This document shows, piece after piece, positions 1-9,185 of a stretch of DNA of 64,000 nt. The position numbers and the translations under genes are program-made. The notes under the pieces are model-generated. The model was not told the DNA's origin. It did no database searches and was given only the letters and a program-made list of their open reading frames with translations. Source of the DNA: Chitinophagaceae bacterium (GTDB taxonomy: Bacteria > Bacteroidota > Bacteroidia > Chitinophagales > Chitinophagaceae); NCBI GenBank assembly GCA_017307755.1, contig JAFKGQ010000005.1, positions 186,001-250,000 on the forward strand, given 5' to 3'. Every line of letters begins with the position of its first letter. Position 1 is the first letter of the stretch.

Positions 1-193
1 ATGGATCACCACTTCCAATACCTCTTATACCGGCGCGGTTCTGGATGTCTATAACCAGGTAGGTCAAAAGGTGGTGACTACGCGTATTTCAGGCGTGAAC
101 TTCCAACTGGACCTTTCTTCTCTTTCCAAAGGAATTTATTTTCTTCGTGTGAATGGGGCGGGGAAGAACGATTGGAAGCTGGTGAAAATGTAA
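1..193 (+). CDS. C-terminal end of a T9SS-sorted secreted protein (5' end outside window)
   Basis: Only the last 63 codons are in the window, read from base 2 and ending in TAA at 191-193. They read as a typical type IX secretion C-terminal sorting domain (Por_Secre_tail type). There is a DVYNQVGQKV strand (the usual 'v.D..Gr.v' pattern), then LDLSSLSKGIYFLRV (the 'l.l..l..GiYfl.i' pattern) and a basic ending WKLVKM. In this family the domain directs a protein through the outer membrane, after which it is cleaved. Nothing can be said about the function of the missing N-terminal part. The convergent minus-strand gene ends one base after this stop codon, and I see no terminator hairpin between them. 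Confidence 0.8.
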   Translation, partial: WITTSNTSYTGAVLDVYNQVGQKVVTTRISGVNFQLDLSSLSKGIYFLRVNGAGKNDWKLVKM

Positions 194-194
194 T

Positions 195-3100
195 TTATTT
201 TTTACTCCATACTTGTACCGGACCTCCATAAGCCGCGGCTACGAGGAAATTGTATTTTTTCCCTTTTATTTCGATGAGGCTGCGGGTATCGCCCAGCATG
301 CAGAGTCCTGTATGTGTGTAAGGCTGCGGTGTGAAAGATCCTTTCCCGCTGTCTTTTAGTATGAGGCCGATGCCGGCATCCAGGGGACCGAGCTGTGCCC
401 GGAACGGATATAGGTTGCCTCCCAGGACCAGTTCTGTGCTATCCACGGCCACGATCCCATTGATCACGCTGATCTGCGCCTGGTTGGGCAGCTGGGTGAT
501 GGTCCAATGATGGTTACCGTCATTGCGAAGGAAGCTGCTGGTCAGTATGCGGATGCTGCCGGTCTTTGCGGCTGCCAGCTGTTGAGGTGTGAACAGGTCA
601 TCTATTTGTGCGTCCGCATAGGTCGCGTAACGGGAGAATTTTTTTTGTTGGGCGGGTAATTCGCGCAGCAGCTCATCTCTGGAAGCATAAGGATATGACT
701 TACCCTGGATATAGTAGGTGATGATGGGATCGAAGGTGCCGTTGCCGCTGAAGTCCCCGTAATAAATTTGTAGTGGCTGCTGATCGGTGGCTTTAAACTG
801 GGTATTGGTGCCCAGGTTGCCTGCCAGAAGGTCTATGTTGCCGTCGTGGTCAAAGTCTCCCGGCAGGAGGGAGGTCCACCAGCCTTGCGAGCGTGAGAGC
901 CCGTAGGCCGCCGTCTGGTCTATCAGGCGTCCTTGTTTGTTCTCAAAAATGGTGATGGGCATAAAGAGCCCTGCTACGACAAGGTCGGGCCAGCCGTCTT
1001 TGTTGATGTCTATCCAGCAGGCGTCGGATACCATGCCCGGCTGATGGAGCAGACTGTCCTGTTGGGTGTTGTCTTTTTCAAAGCGGATATGACCTTTGGT
1101 GCTTTTGTTTTTAAGTATCAGGCTTTCCGGGCTGGCGGGAAAAAGGTTGGGCACCAGTTTGCCGCCCACGAAGAGGTCAGGCAGGCCGTCCTTGTCATAA
1201 TCAGCTGCCCGTACCACCCCGCCGCTGATGGTTTCTACGGGAAGGGCATCGGTGAGCAGGGTGAAATTACCTTTCCCGTCATTTTCGAATAACCTATCCT
1301 GGTAGTTATGACTACCGTTGGGATAATCGGCTCCTCCGCTGACCAGATAGAGGTCTGCATCCCCATCTCCATCGGCATCGAAGAACAGTGCGGCCGTGTT
1401 CGTATAGTCCTTATTGGTATTCCAGGGTTGGCTGGCGGCGGGCCGGAAGGCGCCATCGGGTGTCTGCAGGTAGAGTATGCTTTCCTGTCCGGCGCTGCCG
1501 CCGACGAACAGATCTTCCAGCCCGTCTTTATTCACATCTCCTTTTGCCAGACAGGGGCCCACGTGGGAAACCTGGAAGGGCAGGAGGGGAGATACTTTGA
1601 AATCGACAAAGTTGGAAGCTTTATGTATATAGTTGATGCCGGACGAGGCGGTGATGTCGGTGTATTGGGGATGTGTGGGCGGATGGGGGAAGACACGCGC
1701 GCTGTCTGCGGCATCTTTTTCACGAAGGGTAAGCAGCGTGTCGGTATGAACAGAAGGTATTTGGGTGATCTTACCAGCCGGCCATATCACCATGACACCA
1801 GCTATGGAATCCTTACCCAGACCGAAGTGCATGATGGGATCGACGGAGGACTGGAAGCCGCGGGAGGTGTATTGTTCCTGCATCTGCCGGCCTGTATTTG
1901 TCGTAACGTATACTTTGGCGCCGAGCCCTTGTGTATTAAGGCCTTCCCCTTGCAGACGGAGGCGCAGATAGTGCTCCTGGCGGGATTGTGAAACATTATT
2001 CCTGTAGAGGATTGGAGCGTCATTCAGCGTATTGATGACCAGGTCCAGGTCGCCGTCATTGTCCAGGTCCACATAGGCGGCGCCGTTGCTGACCGTGTGC
2101 CTGGTCAGTCCCCAATCCTCACTGACATTGGTGAAGCCGAGGTTATGTTCGTTATGAAAAAGATAGTTGTTCTTTTTTGTAGAGGGCATATTCTGTACGA
2201 GCTTCCACATCTCCACTTTATCTCCCATTTTTTCGGCCTGTCCCACGGTATAGCCGGAAGTATATTTTACAAAATCAAGGTTGGTGATGTCGCGGAAAAT
2301 ACCGTTGGAAATAAAAAGGTCTTTCCATCCGTCATTGTCGAAGTCGGCAAAAAGCGGCGCCCAGCTCCAGTCCGTATTGGACATGCCGGCCAGCTGTCCT
2401 ATTTCGCTGAATACAGGAATGCCGTCGGGACCGACACCATTGTTCAGCTGCAGGGTATTGCGCATTTGCTGGTAATGGAAACCGTGTTCGGCCCGCATGG
2501 TATATTTATCGTAGTTGTCAGGACCGCGCAACAGCTTTTGCCTGTGGTTGTCTTCCGGCAGCATGTCCAGCACGGCGATATCGGGCAACCCGTCGTTGTT
2601 ATAGTCGGCGATGTCGGAGCCCATGGCAAATTCAGAAATGTGGCGGGTAGCCTTTGTGAGTACTTCGCGAAACGTGCCGTCATGGTTATTCAGGTACATG
2701 AAGTCCCGCTCGTCATAATCATTTGTCACATAGATATCAGGATAACTATCCCCATTGATGTCGCTGATGGAGACACTGAGCCCGAAGTTGAGGCCGCTAC
2801 CGTCGATGTGGGCCTGTTCGCTGATGTCGGTGAAATGGCCGTTGTCATTTCGGTAGAGACGATTGCCGAATTTGGGGTGTCTTTTAGCCCGGAGCTTGTC
2901 CGTATTGAAAAAGGGGTTGAAGAACATATCGGCATGGTTTACCATGAACATATCCAGATCGCCGTCTTTGTCCATATCGAAGAAGGCGACGGTGGTGGTA
3001 TAGGTACCCGGAGCATCCAGTCCGAATGCCGCGGCCTGTTCGCGAAAGATGGGGATACCATTCTTTACTCCCTGGTTGATATACAACTCGTTTTTTCTGT

Positions 3101-3518
3101 CTTCGTCGGTGCCGGGCCCCGAGTAACAGACATAGATGTCCAGGAGCCCGTCGCCATTGACGTCGGCGATGACCGCCCCTGTCTTCCATTTGGCGCGGCC
3201 CTGCACGCCGGCCTGCGCTGTCACGTCCTCGAAATGAAAATCGCCTTTGTTGAGATACAACTTATTCGGGGTCATATTACCCGTGAAATAAATATCCGGC
3301 AACCCGTCTCCGTTGAGATCACCTATAGCAACGCCGGCGCCATTATAGAGATATTCATAGGTGAGGATGTTATAGTTTTCGTCTTCATGTATATTATTAC
3401 GGAAATCAATATGCGTAGTGGAAGAAGGCATTTCTGTAAACAGCGTATTGCCGTTGTAGGAGCGACCACATGAAAAAAGAAAGATCAGTGTGAAACCAGA
3501 AAGCCTTAATATATTCAT
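195..3518 (-). CDS. VCBS/FG-GAP repeat lipoprotein with ASPIC/UnbV domain
   Basis: 1,107 residues. The N-terminus is a lipoprotein signal peptide ending in FLFSC, so the protein is probably membrane anchored at the cell surface. About twelve FG-GAP/VCBS blades carry calcium-binding loops of the DxNxDGxxD type, such as DLNGDGLPDIYF, DVNGDGLLDIYV, DFDNDGWKDLFI and DFDHDGNIDLLA. An ASPIC/UnbV module lies at about residues 515-600 (GLGAKVYV, SRGFQSSVDPIMHFGLG, VMVIWPAG). This architecture fits large surface beta-propeller proteins common in Bacteroidota, often near SusC/SusD loci and thought to bind glycans or proteins; the ligand is unknown. The gene is divergent from the PUL 1 sigma factor, with about 86 bp between start codons. 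Several long antisense ORFs over it are by-products of its repetitive Gly-Asp codons. Confidence 0.88.
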   Translation of the reverse strand: MNILRLSGFTLIFLFSCGRSYNGNTLFTEMPSSTTHIDFRNNIHEDENYNILTYEYLYNGAGVAIGDLNGDGLPDIYFTGNMTPNKLYLNKGDFHFEDVTAQAGVQGRAKWKTGAVIADVNGDGLLDIYVCYSGPGTDEDRKNELYINQGVKNGIPIFREQAAAFGLDAPGTYTTTVAFFDMDKDGDLDMFMVNHADMFFNPFFNTDKLRAKRHPKFGNRLYRNDNGHFTDISEQAHIDGSGLNFGLSVSISDINGDSYPDIYVTNDYDERDFMYLNNHDGTFREVLTKATRHISEFAMGSDIADYNNDGLPDIAVLDMLPEDNHRQKLLRGPDNYDKYTMRAEHGFHYQQMRNTLQLNNGVGPDGIPVFSEIGQLAGMSNTDWSWAPLFADFDNDGWKDLFISNGIFRDITNLDFVKYTSGYTVGQAEKMGDKVEMWKLVQNMPSTKKNNYLFHNEHNLGFTNVSEDWGLTRHTVSNGAAYVDLDNDGDLDLVINTLNDAPILYRNNVSQSRQEHYLRLRLQGEGLNTQGLGAKVYVTTNTGRQMQEQYTSRGFQSSVDPIMHFGLGKDSIAGVMVIWPAGKITQIPSVHTDTLLTLREKDAADSARVFPHPPTHPQYTDITASSGINYIHKASNFVDFKVSPLLPFQVSHVGPCLAKGDVNKDGLEDLFVGGSAGQESILYLQTPDGAFRPAASQPWNTNKDYTNTAALFFDADGDGDADLYLVSGGADYPNGSHNYQDRLFENDGKGNFTLLTDALPVETISGGVVRAADYDKDGLPDLFVGGKLVPNLFPASPESLILKNKSTKGHIRFEKDNTQQDSLLHQPGMVSDACWIDINKDGWPDLVVAGLFMPITIFENKQGRLIDQTAAYGLSRSQGWWTSLLPGDFDHDGNIDLLAGNLGTNTQFKATDQQPLQIYYGDFSGNGTFDPIITYYIQGKSYPYASRDELLRELPAQQKKFSRYATYADAQIDDLFTPQQLAAAKTGSIRILTSSFLRNDGNHHWTITQLPNQAQISVINGIVAVDSTELVLGGNLYPFRAQLGPLDAGIGLILKDSGKGSFTPQPYTHTGLCMLGDTRSLIEIKGKKYNFLVAAAYGGPVQVWSKK

Positions 3519-3604
3519 AAACTGAAAATATAATATATTTAGAAAATTCTGCTAACTTTATTTCGGGAATGGGATACCTGATTAGTATATCCACCCAGGA
3601 ATTT

Positions 3605-4198
3605 ATGGGCATACAGCCACCCGATACTGCTTGTATACTACTATTCGAGAAAATTGCAAAGGACGATGAAACTGCCTTCAGGACTTTTTTTGAGCAATAC
3701 AGAGGGCGTGTTTACAATACTGCTTTCAAACTTACCAGGTCTGCTTTTGCCGCAGAGGAGATCACACAGGATACATTTATCGGCATCTGGACGAGCAGAG
3801 GTCATCTGGCGAGGGTTCAGGACCCGATGGGTTATCTGCATACGGTCTTATATAACAAGATCAGCCGGCATCTGAAAAAGGAAGCAAGCAATGCGCGTGT
3901 ACTCCGGCAGTCGCAGTGGGGGGCGAGAGAATGGATAAATGAAACGGAAGAAAAGCTTTACGCCAATGAGGGACAGCGGTTTATCAATAACGCGCTCACG
4001 CATTTGTCCCCACAGAAAAAGCTTATCTATGAATTGAGCAGGAAGGAAGGCAAGAGTTATGATGAGATTGCCGAGACCCTGAAGCTTTCGCCACACACTG
4101 TAAAGAGCCATTTGGTAAAGGCGTTGAAGTTTATACGGAACTACATGAAAAATAATGCTTTAACAATTTTTGGTGTTCTGTTCGCCTGGCTATCCTGA
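3605..4198 (+). CDS. ECF RNA polymerase sigma-70 factor (PUL 1)
   Basis: 197 residues from ATG 3605; an in-frame ATG at 3569 would add 12 residues. I prefer 3605 because the shorter protein starts at the usual place for this family and a TAACTTTA box, similar to the Bacteroidota -7 element, lies at 3553-3560, too close to 3569. Region 2 is visible as AFRTFFEQYRGRVYNTAFKLT and the following AAEEITQDTFIGIW. Region 4 carries the helix-turn-helix SYDEIAETLKLSPHTVKSHL. The hydrophobic end (LTIFGVLFAWLS) is usual for the Bacteroidota SusC-linked group. It should direct RNA polymerase to the PUL 1 genes and be held by the FecR protein encoded 79 bp downstream. Confidence 0.93.
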   Translation: MGIQPPDTACILLFEKIAKDDETAFRTFFEQYRGRVYNTAFKLTRSAFAAEEITQDTFIGIWTSRGHLARVQDPMGYLHTVLYNKISRHLKKEASNARVLRQSQWGAREWINETEEKLYANEGQRFINNALTHLSPQKKLIYELSRKEGKSYDEIAETLKLSPHTVKSHLVKALKFIRNYMKNNALTIFGVLFAWLS

Positions 4199-4277
4199 CC
4201 GAGGGCAAAAAAAATTTTCCAGACCGTCATCCTTTTTCTTCTCAGCTGACTCTATACGATAGAGGACCTATTCACTT

Positions 4278-5450
4278 ATGGGACATGAGCGAGTTCACTA
4301 CTTATTAAAACGTTATGTTGACAACTGCGCATCCGGCGAAGAAATAGAAGAAATGTTTGCGTTGTTGCGGTCTGCCGGGGGCGAGACTGCTTTGAAAGAG
4401 CTGGTAATTGAAACTTTTAACGAAGACGTGGAGCAAGACCTTTCCGGAGAGGATTGGGACAGAATATGGCAGGTGGTTAACAAAGAGACGGTCGCTTCGC
4501 GGCGTCCTGTGCGCATGCTGAGGGTCTGGAGGGTGGCTGCCGCGGTGTTGTTGGTGGCTGCCGCGGGAGCTGTCTACTGGGCGTTGGGAGGGAGAGAGAA
4601 TAAAAGTGTCATGCCGGTGGCTAAAAGCCCGACGAATGATGTCGCCCCGGGCGGCAATAAGGCGATGCTCACCCTTGCGAATGGATCTACCATCGTACTG
4701 GACAGCGCGCATGCGGGTGTTCTAACGCAACAGGGCGGGACCAATATATTAAAGCTGAATGCGGGTGCATTAGCTTACAACGCGGGCGGCAATGAGGGGA
4801 CGGAAGTAATGTACAACACGATCGCGACACCCAATGGGGGGCAGTATCAGGTGATCCTTCCGGATGGGAGCAAGGTTTGGCTCAATGCGGGCAGTTCGTT
4901 GCGATTTCCCACCCGGTTTACCGGCAAGGAGCGTTCGGTGGAGCTGACAGGAGAGGCTTATTTTGATATAGCGAATGACAAGACGATGCCTTTCCGGGTG
5001 AAATTGCCGGGCAATGGAATGGACGTGCAGGTGTTGGGCACAGAATTCGATGTCATGGCATATGCGAATGAACAAAGCAGCCATACCACGTTGGTGAGCG
5101 GGAAAGTGAACGTCATCAGCGATCATGTTATCAAAGCGCTGGAGCCGGGGAAACAGGCGGTCCTGGACAAACAGAGCAGGGATATGCGTGTGACGGACGC
5201 GAATGTGGAGCAGGTGGTGGCCTGGAAGAATGGTATGTTCAGGTTTCGTGAGACGGGTATCCGGGAGCTGATGCGTCAGGTAGAGCGCTGGTACAATGTG
5301 GAAGTGGTATATGAGACGGAGGGGAAGGACCAGGATTTTACGGGGGTGGTATCGAGGAACCAGCCTGTTTCCGCCTTGTTGCAGACCCTGGAGCTGACGG
5401 GTACGGTACATTTTCGTGTAGAAGGGAAGAAGATCATCGTATTACCTTAA
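4278..5450 (+). CDS. FecR-type anti-sigma factor with DUF4974 domain (PUL 1)
   Basis: 390 residues. An N-terminal cytoplasmic part (1-80) would bind the sigma factor. One membrane helix lies at about 84-103 (VAAAVLLVAAAGAVYWAL). The periplasmic FecR domain spans about 180-280, with LPDGSKVWLNAGSSLRFP, ELTGEAYFDIAND and VLGTEFDVMAY. The DUF4974 domain spans about 320-388, where it is expected to contact the STN domain of the partner SusC. The order sigma-FecR-SusC-SusD is the standard trans-envelope signalling layout: substrate passage through SusC relieves the FecR block on the sigma factor. That mechanism is family knowledge; only the layout is visible here. It is followed by a 140-bp leader containing a hairpin before susC. 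Confidence 0.94.
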   Translation: MGHERVHYLLKRYVDNCASGEEIEEMFALLRSAGGETALKELVIETFNEDVEQDLSGEDWDRIWQVVNKETVASRRPVRMLRVWRVAAAVLLVAAAGAVYWALGGRENKSVMPVAKSPTNDVAPGGNKAMLTLANGSTIVLDSAHAGVLTQQGGTNILKLNAGALAYNAGGNEGTEVMYNTIATPNGGQYQVILPDGSKVWLNAGSSLRFPTRFTGKERSVELTGEAYFDIANDKTMPFRVKLPGNGMDVQVLGTEFDVMAYANEQSSHTTLVSGKVNVISDHVIKALEPGKQAVLDKQSRDMRVTDANVEQVVAWKNGMFRFRETGIRELMRQVERWYNVEVVYETEGKDQDFTGVVSRNQPVSALLQTLELTGTVHFRVEGKKIIVLP

Positions 5451-5496
5451 AAATTAATCGCTATGTAGATAAAAACGATTTTGCCTGATAAAAAGA

Positions 5497-5522
5497 CCGG
5501 GAGCGATTGGAGCCGCCCCCGG
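5497..5522 (+). promoter_or_regulatory. Hairpin in the leader between FecR and SusC (PUL 1)
   Basis: CCGGG (5497-5501) pairs with CCCGG (5518-5522) and GCG (5503-5505) with CGC (5514-5516), with one A/C mismatch between the two segments and an 8-base loop. It lies 47 bp after the FecR stop and 68 bp before the SusC start. There is no T-tract directly after it, so it is more likely a structured leader or processing site than a terminator. The second PUL has a hairpin in the equivalent place. Confidence 0.4.
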
Positions 5523-5590
5523 AGAAATAGTCAGGTTATACCAGACAGACCCGACAAGGACTGAATTGTTAACCCAAACTTCTCAAAAGT

Positions 5591-8500
5591 ATGAATCTAA
5601 CTGCAGATGGCAAAGCTATGTCTATACGAAAGCTTTTGCCAGTCAAAACCGCTTCCGGAGACGCATCGGGACAAAGGAAGAACGGCGGGCTTCGAAGCAC
5701 AATGCTCTTGACTATGAGATTAGCTGCCATTTTGTTACTGACTGCGACGCTGCATGTAAGCGCCACAGGTCTTTCCCAGACAGTAACGATCACTCAGAGA
5801 AATGCCCGGCTGGAGGATATATTCGAGATCCTTCAGAAACAAACGAACTACAACTTTATTTTCAACAGTCATATGCTGGCCAAGGCCAGAAAAGTGAACA
5901 TCAAGGTCAGCAATGCTTCCGTAGAGCAGGTGCTATTCCTTTGTTTCAAGGGGCAGCCGCTGACCTATGTCATTCATGACAAGACTATTGTCGTGAAGGA
6001 AAAGGCGGTGGTGGAAGAGCCGGCCCCAACGGAAACGGGAACACCGGCGCCTCCGCAGCAGGTGACGGGTACGGTGAGGGATGATGACAACAAGCCTGTG
6101 GAAGGTGCGGCAATCACCGTCAAGACCCTGGGCACGGGCACGACGACGGACAAACAGGGAAAGTTTCAGATCAACCTGCCGGCAGGAAAGTATGAAGTGG
6201 AGATCTCCTTTGTGGGGTATAAAACAGAGGTCAGGACTATTACCGTCAGTGACGATCATTTTGTGAACCTGAATATCATTCTTCACGTGGCTACTACGGG
6301 GTTGAACGAGATCGTGGTAGTGGGTTATGGTACGCAACGGAAAAGGGATGTTACAGGATCGATCAGCAGCGTGAAGGGAGAGGACATAAAGAACCTGCCT
6401 GTGAGTAATGCGGCTACTGCCTTACAGGGCAGGGCTGCGGGTGTGGATATTGTCAGGGACGACGGTTCGCCCGGAAGCATTCCGAGTATCCGTATCCGTG
6501 GTACAGGTACGATCAACAATTCCGATCCGCTGGTGGTCATCGACGGAGTGCCTGCGGGCGGGTTGAATGATGTAAACTCCAATGACATCGCCTCCATTGA
6601 AATACTCAAGGATGCCTCTGCTTCCGCCATTTACGGCAGTCGTGCGGCGAATGGGGTGATACTGATCACCACCAAAAAGGGCAGTTTTGGCGAGCAGCTA
6701 AAGACGACGGTCAATGCATATACGGGTACGAATAAGGCGGTGAAATTTATCAATGTGCTGCAGGCTCCGGACCTGGTGGCTCTGAAGCAGGAGGCCTATA
6801 CCAATGACGGGCGAAGCATACCGGGTCCCTGGGCTAACGGTACTGCAGACAATGCTTATATGAAGGTGCAACGGACGGATTGGCAGCGGGCTTTGATCGG
6901 CACCGGCAATGTACAGAATGCGGATGTCGCCCTGCGTGGGGGGAATGCCAATTCCAACTATAGTTTTTCAGGGAACTACTATAAGGAGAAGGGGATGATC
7001 GTAAACTCTTTTTTCAAACGGTATAGTTTACGTATCAATTCCGAGCATAGGATAGGAAGCCGTATCCGGGTGGGAGAGAACATCGTTTATTCCAATACCG
7101 ATGGAGCGGCGCCCAATACCAAGTCCTCACAGACAGGGCTGATATGGAGCGCCATCCGGTTTAACCCGGCCCTTCCTGTAAAGGACGCAAACGGTCAATG
7201 GGGAACTTCCAATTATGGGTCGTACAGTGGTCAGCTGGGAGATATCAACAATCCTGTAGCTACTGCCAATGAGATACAAAAGTCCAGCAAGACGGACAGG
7301 ATACTGGCGAACGCTTTTGCGGAAGTGGAGATCGTAAAAGGATTGAAGCTGCGGGCCAATTTTGGCTATGATCACAGCAGCAATGATTATTATGAGTTTG
7401 ACAATGCCCTTCCAAACCAGACTAGGGGGCCTCAATACGCTACTTTGACCCAATCTTTCAATAAAACCCGGACTTTCCTGGAAGAATATTTTCTGACTTA
7501 CAATGGGTTGATCGGTGGGGCGCATAATATTGCCCTGACGGCGGGCTATTCCGCCCAGGAGACGGATGGTAACTACTACGGCGCCAGCAGGCAGGGTTAT
7601 CCGGACACCACGGGATCAGCACGGGTGCTCAACCTGGGTAACAGCTCTGCGGTCGGCAATTACGGGACCTACTTCCCTTCTTCCGGTCTTCAATCTTACT
7701 TTGTCCGGGGGAACTATGCTTTTAAGAACAAATATCTATTTACGGCCACTTTCAGGGCAGACGGCTCCAGCAGGTTTGCTCCGGGGCAGCGGTGGGGGTA
7801 TTTCCCTGCCTTTTCCGGCGGCTGGCGGATCTCCGACGAAAAATTTTATGGCGGGAAAGTAAAGGATCTTTTCAGCACTATCAAGATCACCGGGGGATGG
7901 GGACAACTGGGTAACCAGAATGTTGGAGACTTCCAGTATCTGAGCACCATCGGTTATGGCGGTACGAATGGATATAATCTGGGGACCGGCAGCACCAATC
8001 TCAATGGGGCATTTGCCACGAGCATTGCCAATCCGAATATCACCTGGGAGCGGGCTGTGATGACCAATATCGCCGTAGAACTGGCGACGCTGAAAAACCA
8101 TCTTACCGCAACGATCACATATTTTAATAAGAATACATCGGATATGCTGATCCCCCTGCAGTTTGTAGAAACTTTTGGCGCGCAGACTAACCTGCCTGAT
8201 AACCCGGGTAATATCCAGTTGCCTGACTTTAACCTGGGGAGTCTGAACAATCATGGGGTAGAGATCGAGCTCAATTATCAGAATACGATAGGGAAGGTGA
8301 GTTATTCTTTTGGGGCCAACGGGTCATTCCTGCGGGACAAGATCACCCGGCTGTATAATAACAACTCTTATCTGGCTTCTACCCCTTATGGCCGTGAGAA
8401 TGCGGATATCGCCCGCACCTATCAGGGGCAGCCGATGGCCTCCTTTTATGGATTCAAAACGGCCGGATTGTACCAGACACAGGATGACATCGACAAGGAT

Positions 8501-9175
8501 GGCGGTATAGCGAACGATCCCAACAAAGCGAATATCAAGCCGGGGGATGTGCGGTTTGTGGATGTCAGCGGTAATGGTATTATCGATGACTCGGACCGTG
8601 TGCGTCTTGGCGATCCCAACCCCCGATTTGTATTCGGATTCCATGGGTATGTCAGCTTTAGCAATTTCGATCTTGCGTTCAATTTTGCGGGAGCTACGGG
8701 TTTTCAGCTGTATAATGCGGACCGTCTGTCCGGGCTTGACGCAACCCAGATCTACAACTGGTATGCCGAGCAAAAGGGCCGGTGGCATGGACCTAATACG
8801 AGCAACAGCATCCCCCGTCTGAGCATCAATAACTTCAATAACAATTACCGGAGCTCGGACCTGTGGGTACAGAATGGCAATTACCTGTCGCTAAAGACTA
8901 TTTCACTGGGATATACCTTATCCAAAAAGCATATCAGCGATGTGATGTTGCCTGATATCAGGGTGTATGTCAGCGCATACAATCTTTTCACGATAACGAA
9001 GTATAAAGGATATACGCCGGAATTGGGTTATACGGCCACGGGCTCGCCTTATGGCGGGAACCCGACCTCAGCCACCCCAGGCACGCCTGTGCCGCCGGGT
9101 TTACAGAGAGGCGTGGACCTGGCTCAATATCCGCAAGCGCGGAACTTCACCATCGGCGCGACAGTGAATTTTTAA
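5591..9175 (+). CDS. SusC/RagA family TonB-linked outer membrane receptor (PUL 1)
   Basis: 1,194 residues. The long N-terminus (MNLTADGKAMSIRKLLP...) before the hydrophobic stretch (about 42-58, LAAILLLTATLHVSATG) matches the extended signal sequences often seen on SusC proteins of this family, so I keep ATG 5591; ATG 5702 is the alternative. Domains in order are STN (about 62-140, VTITQRNARLEDIFEILQKQ), carboxypeptidase-regulatory-like domain (about 152-230), TonB-box-like segment with EIVVVGYGTQRKRDVTGS, plug (about 245-365, IRIRGTG, VVIDGVP, EILKDASASAIYGSRAANGVI) and a C-terminal 22-stranded-type barrel ending in aromatic F (ATVNF). It should import oligosaccharides with the SusD lipoprotein, powered by TonB. 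The STN domain fits signalling to the upstream FecR. Confidence 0.96.
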   Translation: MNLTADGKAMSIRKLLPVKTASGDASGQRKNGGLRSTMLLTMRLAAILLLTATLHVSATGLSQTVTITQRNARLEDIFEILQKQTNYNFIFNSHMLAKARKVNIKVSNASVEQVLFLCFKGQPLTYVIHDKTIVVKEKAVVEEPAPTETGTPAPPQQVTGTVRDDDNKPVEGAAITVKTLGTGTTTDKQGKFQINLPAGKYEVEISFVGYKTEVRTITVSDDHFVNLNIILHVATTGLNEIVVVGYGTQRKRDVTGSISSVKGEDIKNLPVSNAATALQGRAAGVDIVRDDGSPGSIPSIRIRGTGTINNSDPLVVIDGVPAGGLNDVNSNDIASIEILKDASASAIYGSRAANGVILITTKKGSFGEQLKTTVNAYTGTNKAVKFINVLQAPDLVALKQEAYTNDGRSIPGPWANGTADNAYMKVQRTDWQRALIGTGNVQNADVALRGGNANSNYSFSGNYYKEKGMIVNSFFKRYSLRINSEHRIGSRIRVGENIVYSNTDGAAPNTKSSQTGLIWSAIRFNPALPVKDANGQWGTSNYGSYSGQLGDINNPVATANEIQKSSKTDRILANAFAEVEIVKGLKLRANFGYDHSSNDYYEFDNALPNQTRGPQYATLTQSFNKTRTFLEEYFLTYNGLIGGAHNIALTAGYSAQETDGNYYGASRQGYPDTTGSARVLNLGNSSAVGNYGTYFPSSGLQSYFVRGNYAFKNKYLFTATFRADGSSRFAPGQRWGYFPAFSGGWRISDEKFYGGKVKDLFSTIKITGGWGQLGNQNVGDFQYLSTIGYGGTNGYNLGTGSTNLNGAFATSIANPNITWERAVMTNIAVELATLKNHLTATITYFNKNTSDMLIPLQFVETFGAQTNLPDNPGNIQLPDFNLGSLNNHGVEIELNYQNTIGKVSYSFGANGSFLRDKITRLYNNNSYLASTPYGRENADIARTYQGQPMASFYGFKTAGLYQTQDDIDKDGGIANDPNKANIKPGDVRFVDVSGNGIIDDSDRVRLGDPNPRFVFGFHGYVSFSNFDLAFNFAGATGFQLYNADRLSGLDATQIYNWYAEQKGRWHGPNTSNSIPRLSINNFNNNYRSSDLWVQNGNYLSLKTISLGYTLSKKHISDVMLPDIRVYVSAYNLFTITKYKGYTPELGYTATGSPYGGNPTSATPGTPVPPGLQRGVDLAQYPQARNFTIGATVNF

Positions 9176-9185
9176 AAATCTTTAT

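Noticed and set aside
2097..3473. 458-codon open frame on the plus strand, and other long frames at 933-1991
   Set aside because: They lie antisense to the VCBS lipoprotein gene, have low-complexity Val/Gly/Asp content and show no domain; repeated Gly-Asp codons on the other strand explain them.
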